A stretch of 64,000 nucleotides of DNA from positions 234,832-298,831 of the forward strand of contig JAJEKV010000199.1 of NCBI GenBank assembly GCA_021234155.1, written 5' to 3'. Shown here one piece after another: positions 21,487 through 31,670 of the stretch; within the stretch, counting starts at the first letter, position 1, and each line of letters begins with the position of its first letter. The position numbers and the translations under genes were made by a program. The notes below the pieces were generated by a model. It was not told the origin of the DNA. It saw only the letters and a program-made list of their open reading frames with translations, and did not search any database. This stretch comes from Isoetes taiwanensis. Taxonomy: Eukaryota > Streptophyta > Lycopodiopsida > Isoetales > Isoetaceae.

Positions 21487-22480
21487 AGATATTATCTTGG
21501 AACGTGAGGGGTATTAAAGATACAATAAAAAGAATATCTCAAATTCAAAGGTACAATGCCGAAATCATCCTGCTACAGGAGCTAAAGCTCTCTAAGTTTG
21601 AAGCCTCCAGTCTTGGTGACTAGGGGCTTTCCCAATTTGGATGGAAGCTTCTGGCACAAATGGTGCTATTGCTATCATTTGGAAGAGTATTTCTCATATA
21701 AACTACTATAATATCCTCCAAAATGTGGCATTTTGTCACTTTCAATATCCATGATGCCAACATTGGTGTTATTAATATGTATGCCTCTACAAATTCCAAA
21801 GAGAGGAAAGGGCTTTGGATTGAGATCGGAAACTGAATTTCTAATAACGCTGCTATTGACTGGATTGTAGGAGGTGATTTCATAACACGTCTTCCTGGAA
21901 TATGAAATTGGGAAATAAGATAAACATGACTAGTACTGGGAAATCCAATCGGGGCTGCTTTATTAATGATTCTTCTTGCTTTGCCTTCTTCTATCTTAAC
22001 TTATACTTGGTCCAACAAAAAAAAAATGACAAACTGTTTGTGCTCTGGACAGTATGTCTCTAATCTTCATCCCCAATTTTGGAATAATTACTTTTTACAA
22101 GTGATGAAGGTACTTACATCTTTGATCATCAACCTCAGTTCCTTCATACTAAGCATCTGATGAGTTTGCCAAGAGAGGGTAGCATTCCTTATAAATTCAT
22201 TTGCTCCATCCTGTTGAATGATTCTTTTACATAGGGTTTAGAGCTTTCTATCAATTCAATGTGACCCGCATCTTAATTCTATGAAGGCCTTTTACTCAAA
22301 GATAAAACTGATTAAGAGCCGGATAAAAAATTGATCAAAAAGCAGGCACCTAGAAAAGGTAAAAGAAAAAGATAATCTTCTCTCTCAGATGAGAGAATCG
22401 AGAACTCTTCTCTACTCTGATCCTTACAACCATAGTCTTAAAATAGGAGAGGAAATTATTGAAAAGCATCTCATAAAGTA
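21483..22480 (+). pseudogene. ORF2 endonuclease and linker of an L1-type LINE
   Basis: ATG at 21483 starts MKILSWNVRGIKDTIKRISQ then AEIILLQELKLSKFE, the AP-endonuclease N-terminus of plant L1 ORF2 (Asn of WNVRG, Glu of QEL are catalytic). A TAG at 21621 and frameshifts follow. Later pieces at 22270-22475 give FYSKIKLIKSRIKN and KDNLLSQMRESRTLLYSD, the linker between endonuclease and RT. The element stops at about 22480 where the dispersed repeat begins; no RT is present, so it is truncated. Confidence 0.8.
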
Positions 22481-22485
22481 AGAGT

Positions 22486-22690
22486 TATTAAGTCATGCCA
22501 TATTATATGTAAGTTATGAAAAATGCATACTGTCAAACTGATGATCACATGTATCTTTTGTATGGATCAAAAATAATATAGATGAACACAAGGGTATCAG
22601 AAACCCTGAGAATGGCATATGAAAAACATCTAGTAAACAATGTGATATGGTATGGAATTTGTACAAAGGGCTAAAAAGAGGAGAGCTATT
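22486..22690 (+). repeat. Dispersed repeat shared with 55890-56090 (inverted)
   Basis: GAGTTATTAAGTCATGC ... AAACTGATGATCACATGTAT ... AGGGTATCAGAAA, followed by AATGGCATATGAAAAACATC, occurs again in reverse orientation at 55890-56090. There it follows directly on the end of a copia pol gene and its purine tract, so an LTR fragment is the simplest reading. Here it interrupts or truncates an L1. Confidence 0.6.
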
Positions 22691-23040
22691 GAAAGTAAGC
22701 ATGCATGTTGTGAACGATGCCGCCTTGGGGAAAAGCTTGGTTCTATGGCTGAGTACCAACAAGATAAACCAAAAGTAGAAATCAGACGATCCATTTCTAT
22801 ATACACATGAGTGATTCGGCAGAAAATACCATAGACTAGAATTGAGATTGAGCTGATAGGAGGTGCTTGGTCTCTCGAGGTAACATTGTCTGTTATTTTA
22901 ACCATGTGAACATTGTTTTGAGCATTACCTTATGAACAGTAACCACTATGGTTATTAAAAGATTTGTAACTATGTAAGAAGGTGACTTGAAGTATCAAAG
23001 AAAATCTTACCACTCATTCTATAACTCATCACTTTCAGTT
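22691..23040. other. Unassigned sequence between repeat and LINE A
   Basis: Contains an open stretch reading RRAIESKHACCERCRLGEKL in one frame, which I do not recognise, and AT-rich sequence after 22880. No gene is supported. Confidence 0.3.
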
Positions 23041-25429
23041 GTCTCACTAAATGCTGGCTCCGCCAAGTCACCACCGCTTTCGCCAAATGTACGCAAACAA
23101 GACCGCAGATCTTCCTTAAAGCTAAGAAAGCCGTGTACATTGCAAGACATCAAAGGGAAATGTTTTACCTCACGAACGTCACCCGTGACCTTCGGGCGAA
23201 AGGGTTCTTAGAAAGCCGCGATGTTCCCCACATGGAATATCACTCCCGGCGGTGGAGGCAATACTTGCAACAAATTATCTCGACCCTCGTGGTGCACATG
23301 CGGCAGATTACCCTTGCAAGAAGGCCTAGGCGCCGGAAATCACGATTCGGACGTGGACGGTGGCTTACAACGCCTTGCCAATGGGAAAGCCCCGCACTTG
23401 GATGGTATGCGTGCGTAATTGCTTAAGTGGGCGGGGCCGCCCATAATACCGATCGCCGATTGCCTTGTTCAACAAGGCATTACGTGTGAGCTTCCGGCGC
23501 CAAAAGGGACCAATAAGCGAGTTGTTCCCATCTATAAGGCGGGTGACCCACACCGCCGTACCCACCACCGAACAATCATGGCCGGCCGGCAGTTTGCAAA
23601 CCTTCTTTGGGATTCTCGCGGCCAGCTTGGCCGGCCGGGCAGAGGCGCAGAGGCGGGCCCTCACCCGTGCGGGATTCGCATCCCCGACACTTCAACCATT
23701 GACCCACGGCTTCACGCGTAACTTCGATTGAAGAAAGCGGCAGGAACCGCCGCCGATCTATATTGTTGCTTTTTTGGATTTTGGCGGCTGTTTGACATTG
23801 TGCCTCTGAAAAACTATGGGCAAGACCGCGAATACCGGGGTTCCTCAGAGATTTGCGTAATGCAAATTATACAGCTATATGAAAGATGCTCGAATTCGGT
23901 TGCCAGACAAGCCAACCATTTGATAGTAGTATCGGGTCGAAGTTCGGGGATGCCCTCTCTCCCCAACATTATTTGGGCTTTACATTGATCAATTGGAGAG
24001 CCGCTGGCGTGATAATGGGGCGATGGAGCTCACCTTTCTATCACATCATCGCACGGTTAATATATGCCGATGATGTGGACCTCCTAGCTTACACACCGCC
24101 AGACATGCAACCACATCTCGATGCCCCGACATATTCTCGCCAAGCCGACCGATATGCGTCAGCCAACCCGCCAAGACTAAGGTGGTTTTCATATCATCTT
24201 CACGTCGCCAGGGTCCCTCCTTAGGTTACCAAGGCGGTAATGTGGAAGTTGCATCCACATACAAGTATTTGGGAGTGGAGTTTCCTTCTACTATGCATTG
24301 GGACACATCCATACGGGCCACGAAAGTGACTAAGTAGGGCCGGAAGGCACTATATGCAATGCAAAACAATAAAAGCCGGAGTTGTATGATTGGGCCCATC
24401 ACACACCTGCTCATGGGTCTTAGTAGAGCCCCGCCCTTTTATATGGGTGGAAGTATGGGGTCCAAGAGTATCACTTGCTACTTGGAATGACTTGAGCAGT
24501 CCGTAAAGCCTTCTTAGTAACGAGCACTAGGGGTGAAGTCCACAGTCCCATATCAAATTCTCCTAGGAGACAAGATTCTTGCCTCTTCGTGAGGGCTGCC
24601 CTTGATCACCACATTGTCTATTTTTAAGGTGGTCAATATGGACTATGCTCGCCTCCCCTAAACTAGCTTATATCATGGCAATGGGGCCTGTTTGGAGGGA
24701 AAAGAGAGCCCAATGGTTGGCTTAGATGGAATGTGCAGAGCACAGGTGCATACATATGCAAACAGGCGCATCGCCATAGCTTGAGGTAATATTCTGACGC
24801 TGCTTCTCTCAGCAAGCTTTGGGATGCCAATGCCCTTGAACATGTCAAGACAAAGACACTATCGCCGCCACATAAATCCCACATTGAACGAGGCCCCATA
24901 ATGCTACCCGCGCACCCACTTGCCCATGAAAAGGCGCACTCATTGCCTCCATTCGCACGGGGTCACATCATCTTCAATTGAGACGGGCGGATGGATTGGT
25001 GAGCCACGCCGGGGCCAGAGCTCGTCAATGCCGCCAAATGGGAGTCATTGAGGATGAATCTCATACCCTTCAAAGTTGCCCAACATATGATCAAATTGGA
25101 CGCTATGCCGAAGTTGGTCGCCCGCCGCCCATTACATGTGACATTGAGCACAAAGATCCGTGCGGGTCTTTGGGATCATACCTTCAGGAGGTTATGGACA
25201 TGCGAGATCAGCTGTGTCCTCGGGCACACACTTGACATGTATATATACATTGATGTATACTTGTACAGTTTGACAGCATTCTTATTACTGCCACGGTTTT
25301 TCCCTCGAAAACCCTTCGGGGCGGGGGTTTTTTAACGCGGACAGTAATAAGTTTGCTGCGCTCCTTGTGGGTCCCATAGGCCGATTGGCCTCAGTGGACG
25401 ATAAAAAATCATTCTCATTCTCATTCTCA
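23041..25429 (+). mobile_element. Non-L1 LINE (LINE A), 5'-truncated, frameshifted
   Basis: The coding trace runs from the region before RT to the C-terminus in several frames. NALPMGKAPHLDGMRA-like sequence (about 23372-23420) is followed by KRVVPIYKAGDPHRRTHHRT (23515-23575), DLYCCFFGFWRLFDIVPLKN (23754-23815, RT block with DFR-KAFD altered) and IYADDVDLLAYTPPDM (24057-24105, catalytic YADD present). The C-terminal zinc-binding segment reads CRQMGVIEDESHTLQSCPTY (25037-25095). This RT resembles CR1/RTE-like elements, not L1, and is followed by a short hairpin and an (ATTCTC)3 tail at 25411-25428. The endonuclease is missing. Confidence 0.85.
25378..25428 (+). repeat. 3' hairpin and (ATTCTC)3 tail of LINE A
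   Basis: AGGCC-GATT-GGCCT stem-loop, then AGTGGACGATAAAAAATC and three ATTCTC units. A hairpin plus microsatellite tail instead of poly(A) is typical of RTE/CR1-like LINEs. Confidence 0.75.
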
Positions 25430-25510
25430 CTAAAGTTCATTTGTAGTTTTGGTATAGATTAAATACTTTTTTGCATTAATTTATGCTATTTGACTAAGTT
25501 TTTACAAGTG

Positions 25511-25521
25511 GTATCAGAGTA
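25511..25521 (+). other. Primer-binding site (initiator tRNA-Met) of copia D
   Basis: TGGTATCAGAG two bases after the LTR end TACA, matching the 3' end of plant initiator tRNA-Met. Confidence 0.85.
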
Positions 25522-25526
25522 GAAAT

Positions 25527-26365
25527 ATGGCAAGCGAGCTTGGTGCATTATTGCTAAATGCAATAGATGTTTTTGAAGGAGAGTATGGCTTCCAGATGTG
25601 GAAGGAGAAGGTAAAAGAAGTACTGGAAATTGAAGGGTTATGGAGTTACATTTCTGATCAAGAGGTCAATAATGCTGTTACTGTAACTATTGCCTCTGCT
25701 GGTAGTTCGAGCTACACAATTGCAAGAAGAAGCAGACCAACAATATTGAAGACAATTGAGTATAGAAGATGCTGATGCTACCAAAATTATTGAAGTATAA
25801 TTACATGTATTCTGTTGAAAATTAAAAAGCTTACCCCGAGGTAGATATGGAAATACATGATTGCAATCTCTGAGGCTAAGATATCTTCACAATTGGAATT
25901 GGATGTGTTGGACAAAGAACTTAGAAGGCTGAAATTTCATGATAAGGACAACTTGACTAAGTTCTTTCAAAGGTTTGATAATGTTGATATTAACATGGAA
26001 GGTGTTGGAGTGTTTGTTACAACAGAATACCAAATCTTATCTATTTGCAGGGCATTTTCTAACTATGAGCATCTATCTACTCTAGTTAGGAATGTAGCCA
26101 AAAACAAGGAGGAAGCAGAGTGTATGATACACACAGAACTTGAGCAGAAGACGGTGATAGGTGAAGCGGAAGAGCAAACAGAAGTGTTTTTGCTGGAAGA
26201 GAACGTGGTGAAGAATCAAACAAAGGTAAAATTGGCCCTTACCTCAACTGCAATAATTATGGGCACTTGAAGTCTGAAGGTCCTAAGCTGGGAAAGGAAG
26301 TTAACTGTTTTAACTGTGAAGGGTTTTGTCATATGGCTGCAAACTGCTCAAGTGCAAAAAACAAC
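25527..26365 (+). pseudogene. Gag of copia D with zinc knuckle
   Basis: Starts MASELGALLLNAIDVFEGEY with the Trp-rich GFQMWKEKVKEVLEIEGLW segment of copia gag. The frame changes at about 25770, and a second open piece (25857-26270) reads ELDVLDKELRRLKFHDKDNL and IMGT, matching the later gag (UBN2-like) region. At 26305-26350 NCFNCEGFCHMAANC is a good CCHC zinc knuckle (C-x2-C-x4-H-x4-C) for RNA binding. The particle protein would not be made intact. Confidence 0.85.
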
Positions 26366-26539
26366 GGTAAAACATGAGAAGGAAGAGAAAGATACACTAG
26401 AGGGGGAAACAATAGAGGAAGAGGACGAGAAGGCCAGAGATCCACCTCCATTAAGATGGCTGGAGAAATTCCAACTGAAAATGAAAAAGAGATAGATGAT
26501 CAAGCAGTTGTAAAAGTTTCTAAAGCCTTATCTATTTTT

Positions 26540-26632
26540 GATAATAATCTAAAGGATTGTGCTTCGTTGTATGTGATAGATGGTGGAGCTGAAAGGACAG
26601 CGATTAGGTGGTCAGCTCATTATCTTCAAGAT
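26540..26632 (+). pseudogene. Protease start of copia D
   Basis: ASLYVIDGGAERT at about 26566-26600 corresponds to the copia aspartic protease active site (W-x-x-D-S-G-A-S), with Ser replaced by Gly. The frame stops at 26632 just before the retroposon insertion. Confidence 0.7.
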
Positions 26633-26641
26633 TAGACAACA

Positions 26642-28435
26642 ACATTTTTAGTGGCATGATGGTCCGCCCTGACCGTAAATAGGGCGCGTTGACCGGCGAT
26701 TAAGGAAATGCCGGCCATGGCCGGCAGCTGTTTCTTGTAGGTCGTTCCCTTTTCTTTTAAGCTGGCAGAGCTCTAGGCAGAGCTACACAAATCCAGATAG
26801 GGCTTCAGTGTGGTGTGTGGAGCCAATTTCATGTCTGTAAATTCAGAGGGCTTTATATCCTTGGAAGCCATCGGAATGAGAAAGATCTAAGTTTCTTGTA
26901 GACCCTACCTCCTTCTCAATCGATCTTGTTTGTACTTAAGCTTAGTAAGTTTTGCTCACCAATCTTTTAGTGTCTTAGTGTTAGATAAGGTTCTAGACCG
27001 AATATTTGGATTCTTCAATATTTGGCAGCAGAATGATGCAGAATAATTCTTCAGTGTGGTCTGGCCTTGCACTCACTGCAAGGTCTTGCAGCTTTTGATC
27101 TCCGTGTTGTTACATCTTGAATATTTCCAGATAGGACTTGATTCTAGCCATATAGTTACAGGGATCTCATTTTGGTTCCAAAGCTGCACTCACTGTGGCT
27201 TTTGATATTTGTCTCAGTCTGTACTAACAGGCTTAAGATTTATTCAGAATAGAGAGCTCCATACTCGTGCAGCTAAAGTAAGCTCTTGAAATGATTAAAT
27301 TGACAGGCTGTGTTTCAAATTTTGGAGCTTGTTGCTGAACCTTTGTGATGTAACTGATGCTTCCTCAATGGGGACGTAAGAGAGGCTTATGTGTCTAGTG
27401 TGAGGAACTGATCCTGGCAATTTTTGGACCTCGGTTACTCATGCTATCATGCTATCAGGTGGTACTACTTTGGGGGCATCTAATTTGATTCATATGAGGT
27501 TTTACATAGTATCAGGTCCGTCCTTGCACTTCTATATAGCCAGTATGATTCATGCTCTGCAGAGATATGTTAGCTAAAGGTTTGATGGGCTTTGGGTGCA
27601 CGCGAAGTTCTGCTTATCTTGTGACTGATGGGTCTTTGTGTGATGGCAATTGTTATCTATATGAAAGAGTATTGAGGAAGTTGATGTCTATGCTAGGTCT
27701 TGAGTGGGTCATCTAAGTATGTCCACCTTTCATGTGCTAATTCTGAAGCAATTCCTTATATGGGTTCCAGTTAGGCCCGTGATCTTCTATCCTAACTAGA
27801 AGAAGCTTTTGTACAAATGGCATTGTAACATTGGTATGTGGAGGGCTATATGTCTTTAGAAGATGGGAGGCTTCTATTGGACATATGGTTGGCACTAGCA
27901 GGGGACAAGCCTGCTGGAGTTAGATGCAGATGGACTACACTTGGTTCTTAATTCTAACATAGGTGTTTGTGGTGGTAAGTAGGTAGTATTCTTCAATTCG
28001 CCAGTCATCAGCAGGTTGCAACTTTTGGGGGGAGGATCTTCGTGGGAAATTTATCTTTGGTAGTAGAAGAAGTGGAGCCCTTGGCATAGCATTGTTGGCT
28101 GTGGCAACTTACATGAGCAAGTTTTAATTGATTTATCTCAGGGCCAGCTTTTTTTTTAGGTTAGTTGGGGCAAGATGGTGGTTACATAACTAGCTGATTG
28201 TAGGAAATTGAGGAATTATCTTCCATAGTACTTGGCCATTGCTGTAGTATTTTTTTGGAAAAGCAGTGGCCCCTATAGTACTAATAACCAAGGAAGAGGT
28301 TGAGAGAGCTCCCATAATGTACTTCTTTAGCTGGTTGTGTTCTTACTATGCTCTTCACTATTCGGGTGAATAAGGGCTTTGTACCAATTATATATCAATA
28401 AAAAATAAAAATCTTACCCTAAAAAAAGGGGGGAT
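26642..28435 (+). mobile_element. Poly(A)-tailed retroposon inserted in copia D
   Basis: A 1.79-kb segment flanked by AGACAACAA on both sides (about 26633-26641 and 28436-28444), splitting the copia protease frame. It ends with ATATATCAATAAAAAATAAAAATC and a second A-rich stretch CCTAAAAAAAGGGGGG. I find no convincing protein within it. Composition and T-rich, gene-like wording suggest a processed transcript or a non-coding SINE/LINE derivative. Target duplication plus A-rich 3' end argue for L1-type retroposition. Confidence 0.7.
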
Positions 28436-28735
28436 AAGACAACAAGAACTTCCACTTTTATACAATTAGGAAATGGAGAATTGCAAAGAGTAGAAGAATC
28501 GGGCATCTTGGAACTGTTTGACTTGAATGGAGAAGCAGTTAATCTCAAGGATGTGTTATGCGTGCCTTCCATAGTGAGAAATTTGATTTTAGTAGCACAA
28601 CTGGTTGGTCTTTGACAAACTTGAATGTAAAATGTTTCTTAATGGAAAATTGAAGTTTTTGGCAAAACATGTTGGGAATCTTTATGGATTTCAAAATGAA
28701 TGTGTTAATTCTGTAAATGCAGTATGTTTGCCCTC

Positions 28736-29010
28736 ACATACCCTATTATATATTAATATTATATATTAATTAATATAGTATTATTATGGTATCCCACATG
28801 CTAAGAAATTGAACCATTGAATTCAATGGTTCAATTTCTTAGCATGTGGGATACCATAATAATACTATATTAATTAATTGCAAAATTTTAAAAATGCCCT
28901 TAAATTTTGGAGTGTTTACGAAAATGCCCCAGTATTATCAAGAATTACAACTTTGCTCCTAATTTTGGTCGTGACATACAAGAACGACATTTTTTGGGAA
29001 GTAGCAGGAG
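28736..29010 (+). repeat. Left terminal inverted repeat of the MULE
   Basis: Pairs with 31535-31670. Shared blocks, read from the left end: ACATACCCTA-TATATA, then AAAAATGCCCTTAAATTTTGG, AATGCCCCA, AATTA-AACTTTGC and ACATACAAGAA. The stretch 28758-28884 has no counterpart in the right repeat and is the palindrome. Confidence 0.75.
28765..28878. repeat. Perfect 114-bp palindrome (57-bp arms, no loop)
   Basis: Centre GAATTC at 28819-28824. Each arm runs from TTAATTAATATAG at the outside through TACCATAATAATAC-type sequence to CATTGAATTC. I checked the pairing base by base to 28765/28878 and found no mismatch. It can fold into a long hairpin and may be a small foldback element. Confidence 0.9.
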
Positions 29011-29279
29011 AGGTTTTCGGCAACAAAATTCATCAATTCGGCACGATTTGACATCAACAATGTGAATCATACTCATTTTGGCATCACATAGTTGTGATCC
29101 TTCAAAGTTCCTATCATTTCGACAAGATCTTCAACAATTATGTCATGTATCGAGCATTCACTGTTATGCATTGAACAGGTATGTATGCATGCTATTTTCT
29201 TTCCCTTTACTTTCTTTCTACCATTCTTTTGCTTCTAGAAAAGAAAAGAATGCCTTTGAATTGCCATTATACAACATGG

Positions 29280-30350
29280 AATTGCTTAAAGGAAAGTAAT
29301 TTGATTCAATAATGGATGTAAAAAATGCAGTTCGAGCAGAAGCTTTTGCATCTTTCACTGAAATCAAAGTCATTAAGTCTGATAAATCTAGATACAGGGT
29401 GAAATGCACTAAGAAGATTATGCATGGCATTTATATGCTTCTCTAATTGGTTATGGAGATTAGAGCCATAGGAGAGCATACTTGTGGTGGTGTCCAACAA
29501 TTGGGCAACGAGGAAGCTTCTACAAGTTAGCTGGCCAGAAAATATCATGAGAAGCTGAGGGAGCATCCACGTTATAAGCCAACAAAATTGATAGATGATT
29601 TTCAAAGAGAAGCTAGTGTAACTATTACGTACAATGAACACAATTAATGGAGATCAAAGGAAAGCAGACAAAAACTTCTTGCATTTTGTCAGAAACTAAT
29701 GGAAACTAATCCAGGAAGTAAAACTGGTATTGAAGGGATTGATGGACAATTTTACAAACTTTTTATTGCTTATGGTGCATGTCTAACTGAGTTTTCGATT
29801 TGCAGGCTGTTTTTAGGATTGGATGCTACATTCTTGACAAGTAAATACCTTGGTCACTTAAAATTAATGCTACAGGAGGTCTTTATCCTGTTGCATTTGG
29901 AGTTATCAATAACGCGACAGATAATTGGACTTGGTTTTTGATGCAATTAAGATACTGCCTAGAGGTACATCCTAGTCTTACATTTGTGTCAGATAGAGAT
30001 AAAGGATTGCAGGAGGCACTATTTGTTGTTTTTCCTAACAATGCAAATGCCTATTGCATGAGGCATCTTGAAGCAAACTTAAAAAAGAAATGCAACAATA
30101 CAGAGTTCCTTCACTTTTTCTGGGAGGCTGCTAGAGCCAATACTGTTGCAGAATATAATGAGCAGGTTTCTAATATGATGAGCAGAATATGATGAGCAGG
30201 TTTTCGATCAACACGTAAACCACTAGGAAGGCCAAAGAAAAAGCGAATTCATACAGAATATCGCTTCAGAGAATTAAGTCCATTTAGATGCTCAAGGTGT
30301 GGGCAGAATGCCCGACATAACCGCAAAAGCTGCAGGAACTCAATTGCAGA
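29280..30350 (+). pseudogene. MULE transposase, truncated and frameshifted
   Basis: Zinc-finger/DUF-like N-terminal motifs come first: DVKNAVRAEAFASFTEIKVI then a Cys near VKCTKKIMHGIYML and IRAIGEHTCGGVQ. Then follows TNPGSKTGIEGI and the DDE core: LGLDATFLTSKYLGHLKLM with the first Asp (about 29818) and LTFVSDRDKGLQEALFVVFP with the second (about 29985). After 30180 the frame jumps to RRKPLGRPKKKRIHTEY and RCSRCGQNARHNRKSC, the GRPKK and CCHC knuckle of the MULE C-terminus. The part with the third catalytic residue (Glu) is deleted at a short direct repeat ATATGATGAGCAG (about 30170-30205), so the enzyme is inactive. Confidence 0.85.
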
Positions 30351-31534
30351 ATAAGATATAAGGTATCTCCTACTTGTTGGCTTCATATTCGTTGCTTAAC
30401 ATAAGGGAAAATATTGAATGCAGAATATGCTTAAAATATTGGATGTGGGAAGATCTTGTGCAAGACGAGTAGCTGATTTTCAACTTTGGAGTAGCTTAAG
30501 ACGATTCATTTCAATTGTCAACTTTGGAGTAGTTTGAGACTATTCATTCCAAATTATAACATTCGTTCCAAATTAGTTTGAGCATTTAATAACTCATGGA
30601 TTTGCTTCCTTTACGTGCATTATGGAATAAAGATTTGGAATGATATGACTCAAAATGGCACTTTTTGTTCCTGGTCCTGCAGACCTCAAAATACGGACCC
30701 GTTCTTAAATTAATCACATTGATGTAATGGATTTTGATATTATCTCAGTGCTGGCTATACATCAGCGCTCAGGTTATTGTCATGGCATTTATGTCCATGT
30801 TCCAAGTAAGTACTATTGTTACAAAAAATCATGGCAGTTATGTTCATGCTCCATGTACATGCTGTTGTTATTGTCATAATATTTATATATTTTCTGCTGC
30901 ATGTTTTATCTTATTTTCTTTTAAATCTCAGATGGCAATTGAAGCCAATAGCAAGGGGAATTATTTTCCTATATGGAGAACCTGTTTAGGCTTTGAGCTA
31001 CTCATATTCATCGTTAGGAAGGTAATATCTTCAATAGTTCTGCTCATATAAAACATTGCACTCAGATTTTTTATGTTGACAAAAAGGCCACAGTTTATTG
31101 ATTGAATGATGCATTTTTCATTCCCAGAACCATTCAATCATGGAGAATATTGACACAGACAGGGATCCTAGTCCACTGATATTTGTTGACAATTTGACAA
31201 GCAACATACCATGTTCACATGGTTGATTTTTATAGAACAGTTCATGTCAATAGAAATATGTTTCTCTGTTTTAGTAATAGGAATATGTTTCGATTGTTGC
31301 ATGATGTGATTTTCCAATAAGAGGTGTGCAGTACAAGTTGAAAGCTACAAATTTTCCAGTAACTCTATAAGCTCAAAGCCTGCTGCAATGTAATCTAAGA
31401 TTAAGGGAGCTACTGGAAAACCTGAAGAAAGGATAAGGGTTCCTCGTGGAGACAGAGGATCTTTGTGTTCTTGTTGTAGGGTTCGCTGTGTTCTTGTTGC
31501 AAGGAATGTAAAGCCCCAAAATTCATTCATTCTT

Positions 31535-31670
31535 GCTGTTTCTGTAATTTCTTGTATGTTACGGCAAAAAGTAAGGGCAAAGTTATAATTTTTGAAAAAC
31601 TTGGCGCATTTCTGCAAATGCCCCAAAATTTAAGGGCATTTTTATATATTTAGTATATAGTAGGGTATGT
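31535..31670 (+). repeat. Right terminal inverted repeat of the MULE
   Basis: Reverse complement of the left repeat without the palindrome, ending TAGTAGGGTATGT at 31670. Confidence 0.75.

Larger units (their letters stand above)
25430..28735 (+). mobile_element. Ty1/copia retrotransposon 5' part (copia D), interrupted
   Basis: 25430-25508 ends in TTTTTACA and is the tail of a 5' LTR. The PBS TGGTATCAGAG at 25511-25521 follows two bases later. Gag starts at 25527, the zinc knuckle lies at about 26305-26350, the protease at about 26565-26610, and the gag-pre-integrase lead-in at 28441-28735. The element is split by a retroposon at 26642-28435 and ends at the Mutator-like element. I cannot find its integrase, RT or 3' LTR to the right of 31670. 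Confidence 0.8.
28736..31670 (+). mobile_element. Mutator-like element (MULE)
   Basis: The left end ACATACCCTATTATATATTA with AAAAATGCCCTTAAATTTTGG (28736-28757 and 28888-28920) is an inverted copy of the right end (31595-31670), giving terminal inverted repeats of about 100 bp or more. Between them is a MULE transposase in broken frames (29300-30350) with a C-terminal zinc knuckle. No 9-bp target duplication could be matched at the present ends. A palindrome is inserted in the left terminal repeat. Confidence 0.8.

Noticed and set aside
28736-31670. 9-bp target duplication of the MULE
   Set aside because: TTTGCCCTC on the left and ATGGGTCTA on the right do not match, so no duplication is claimed.
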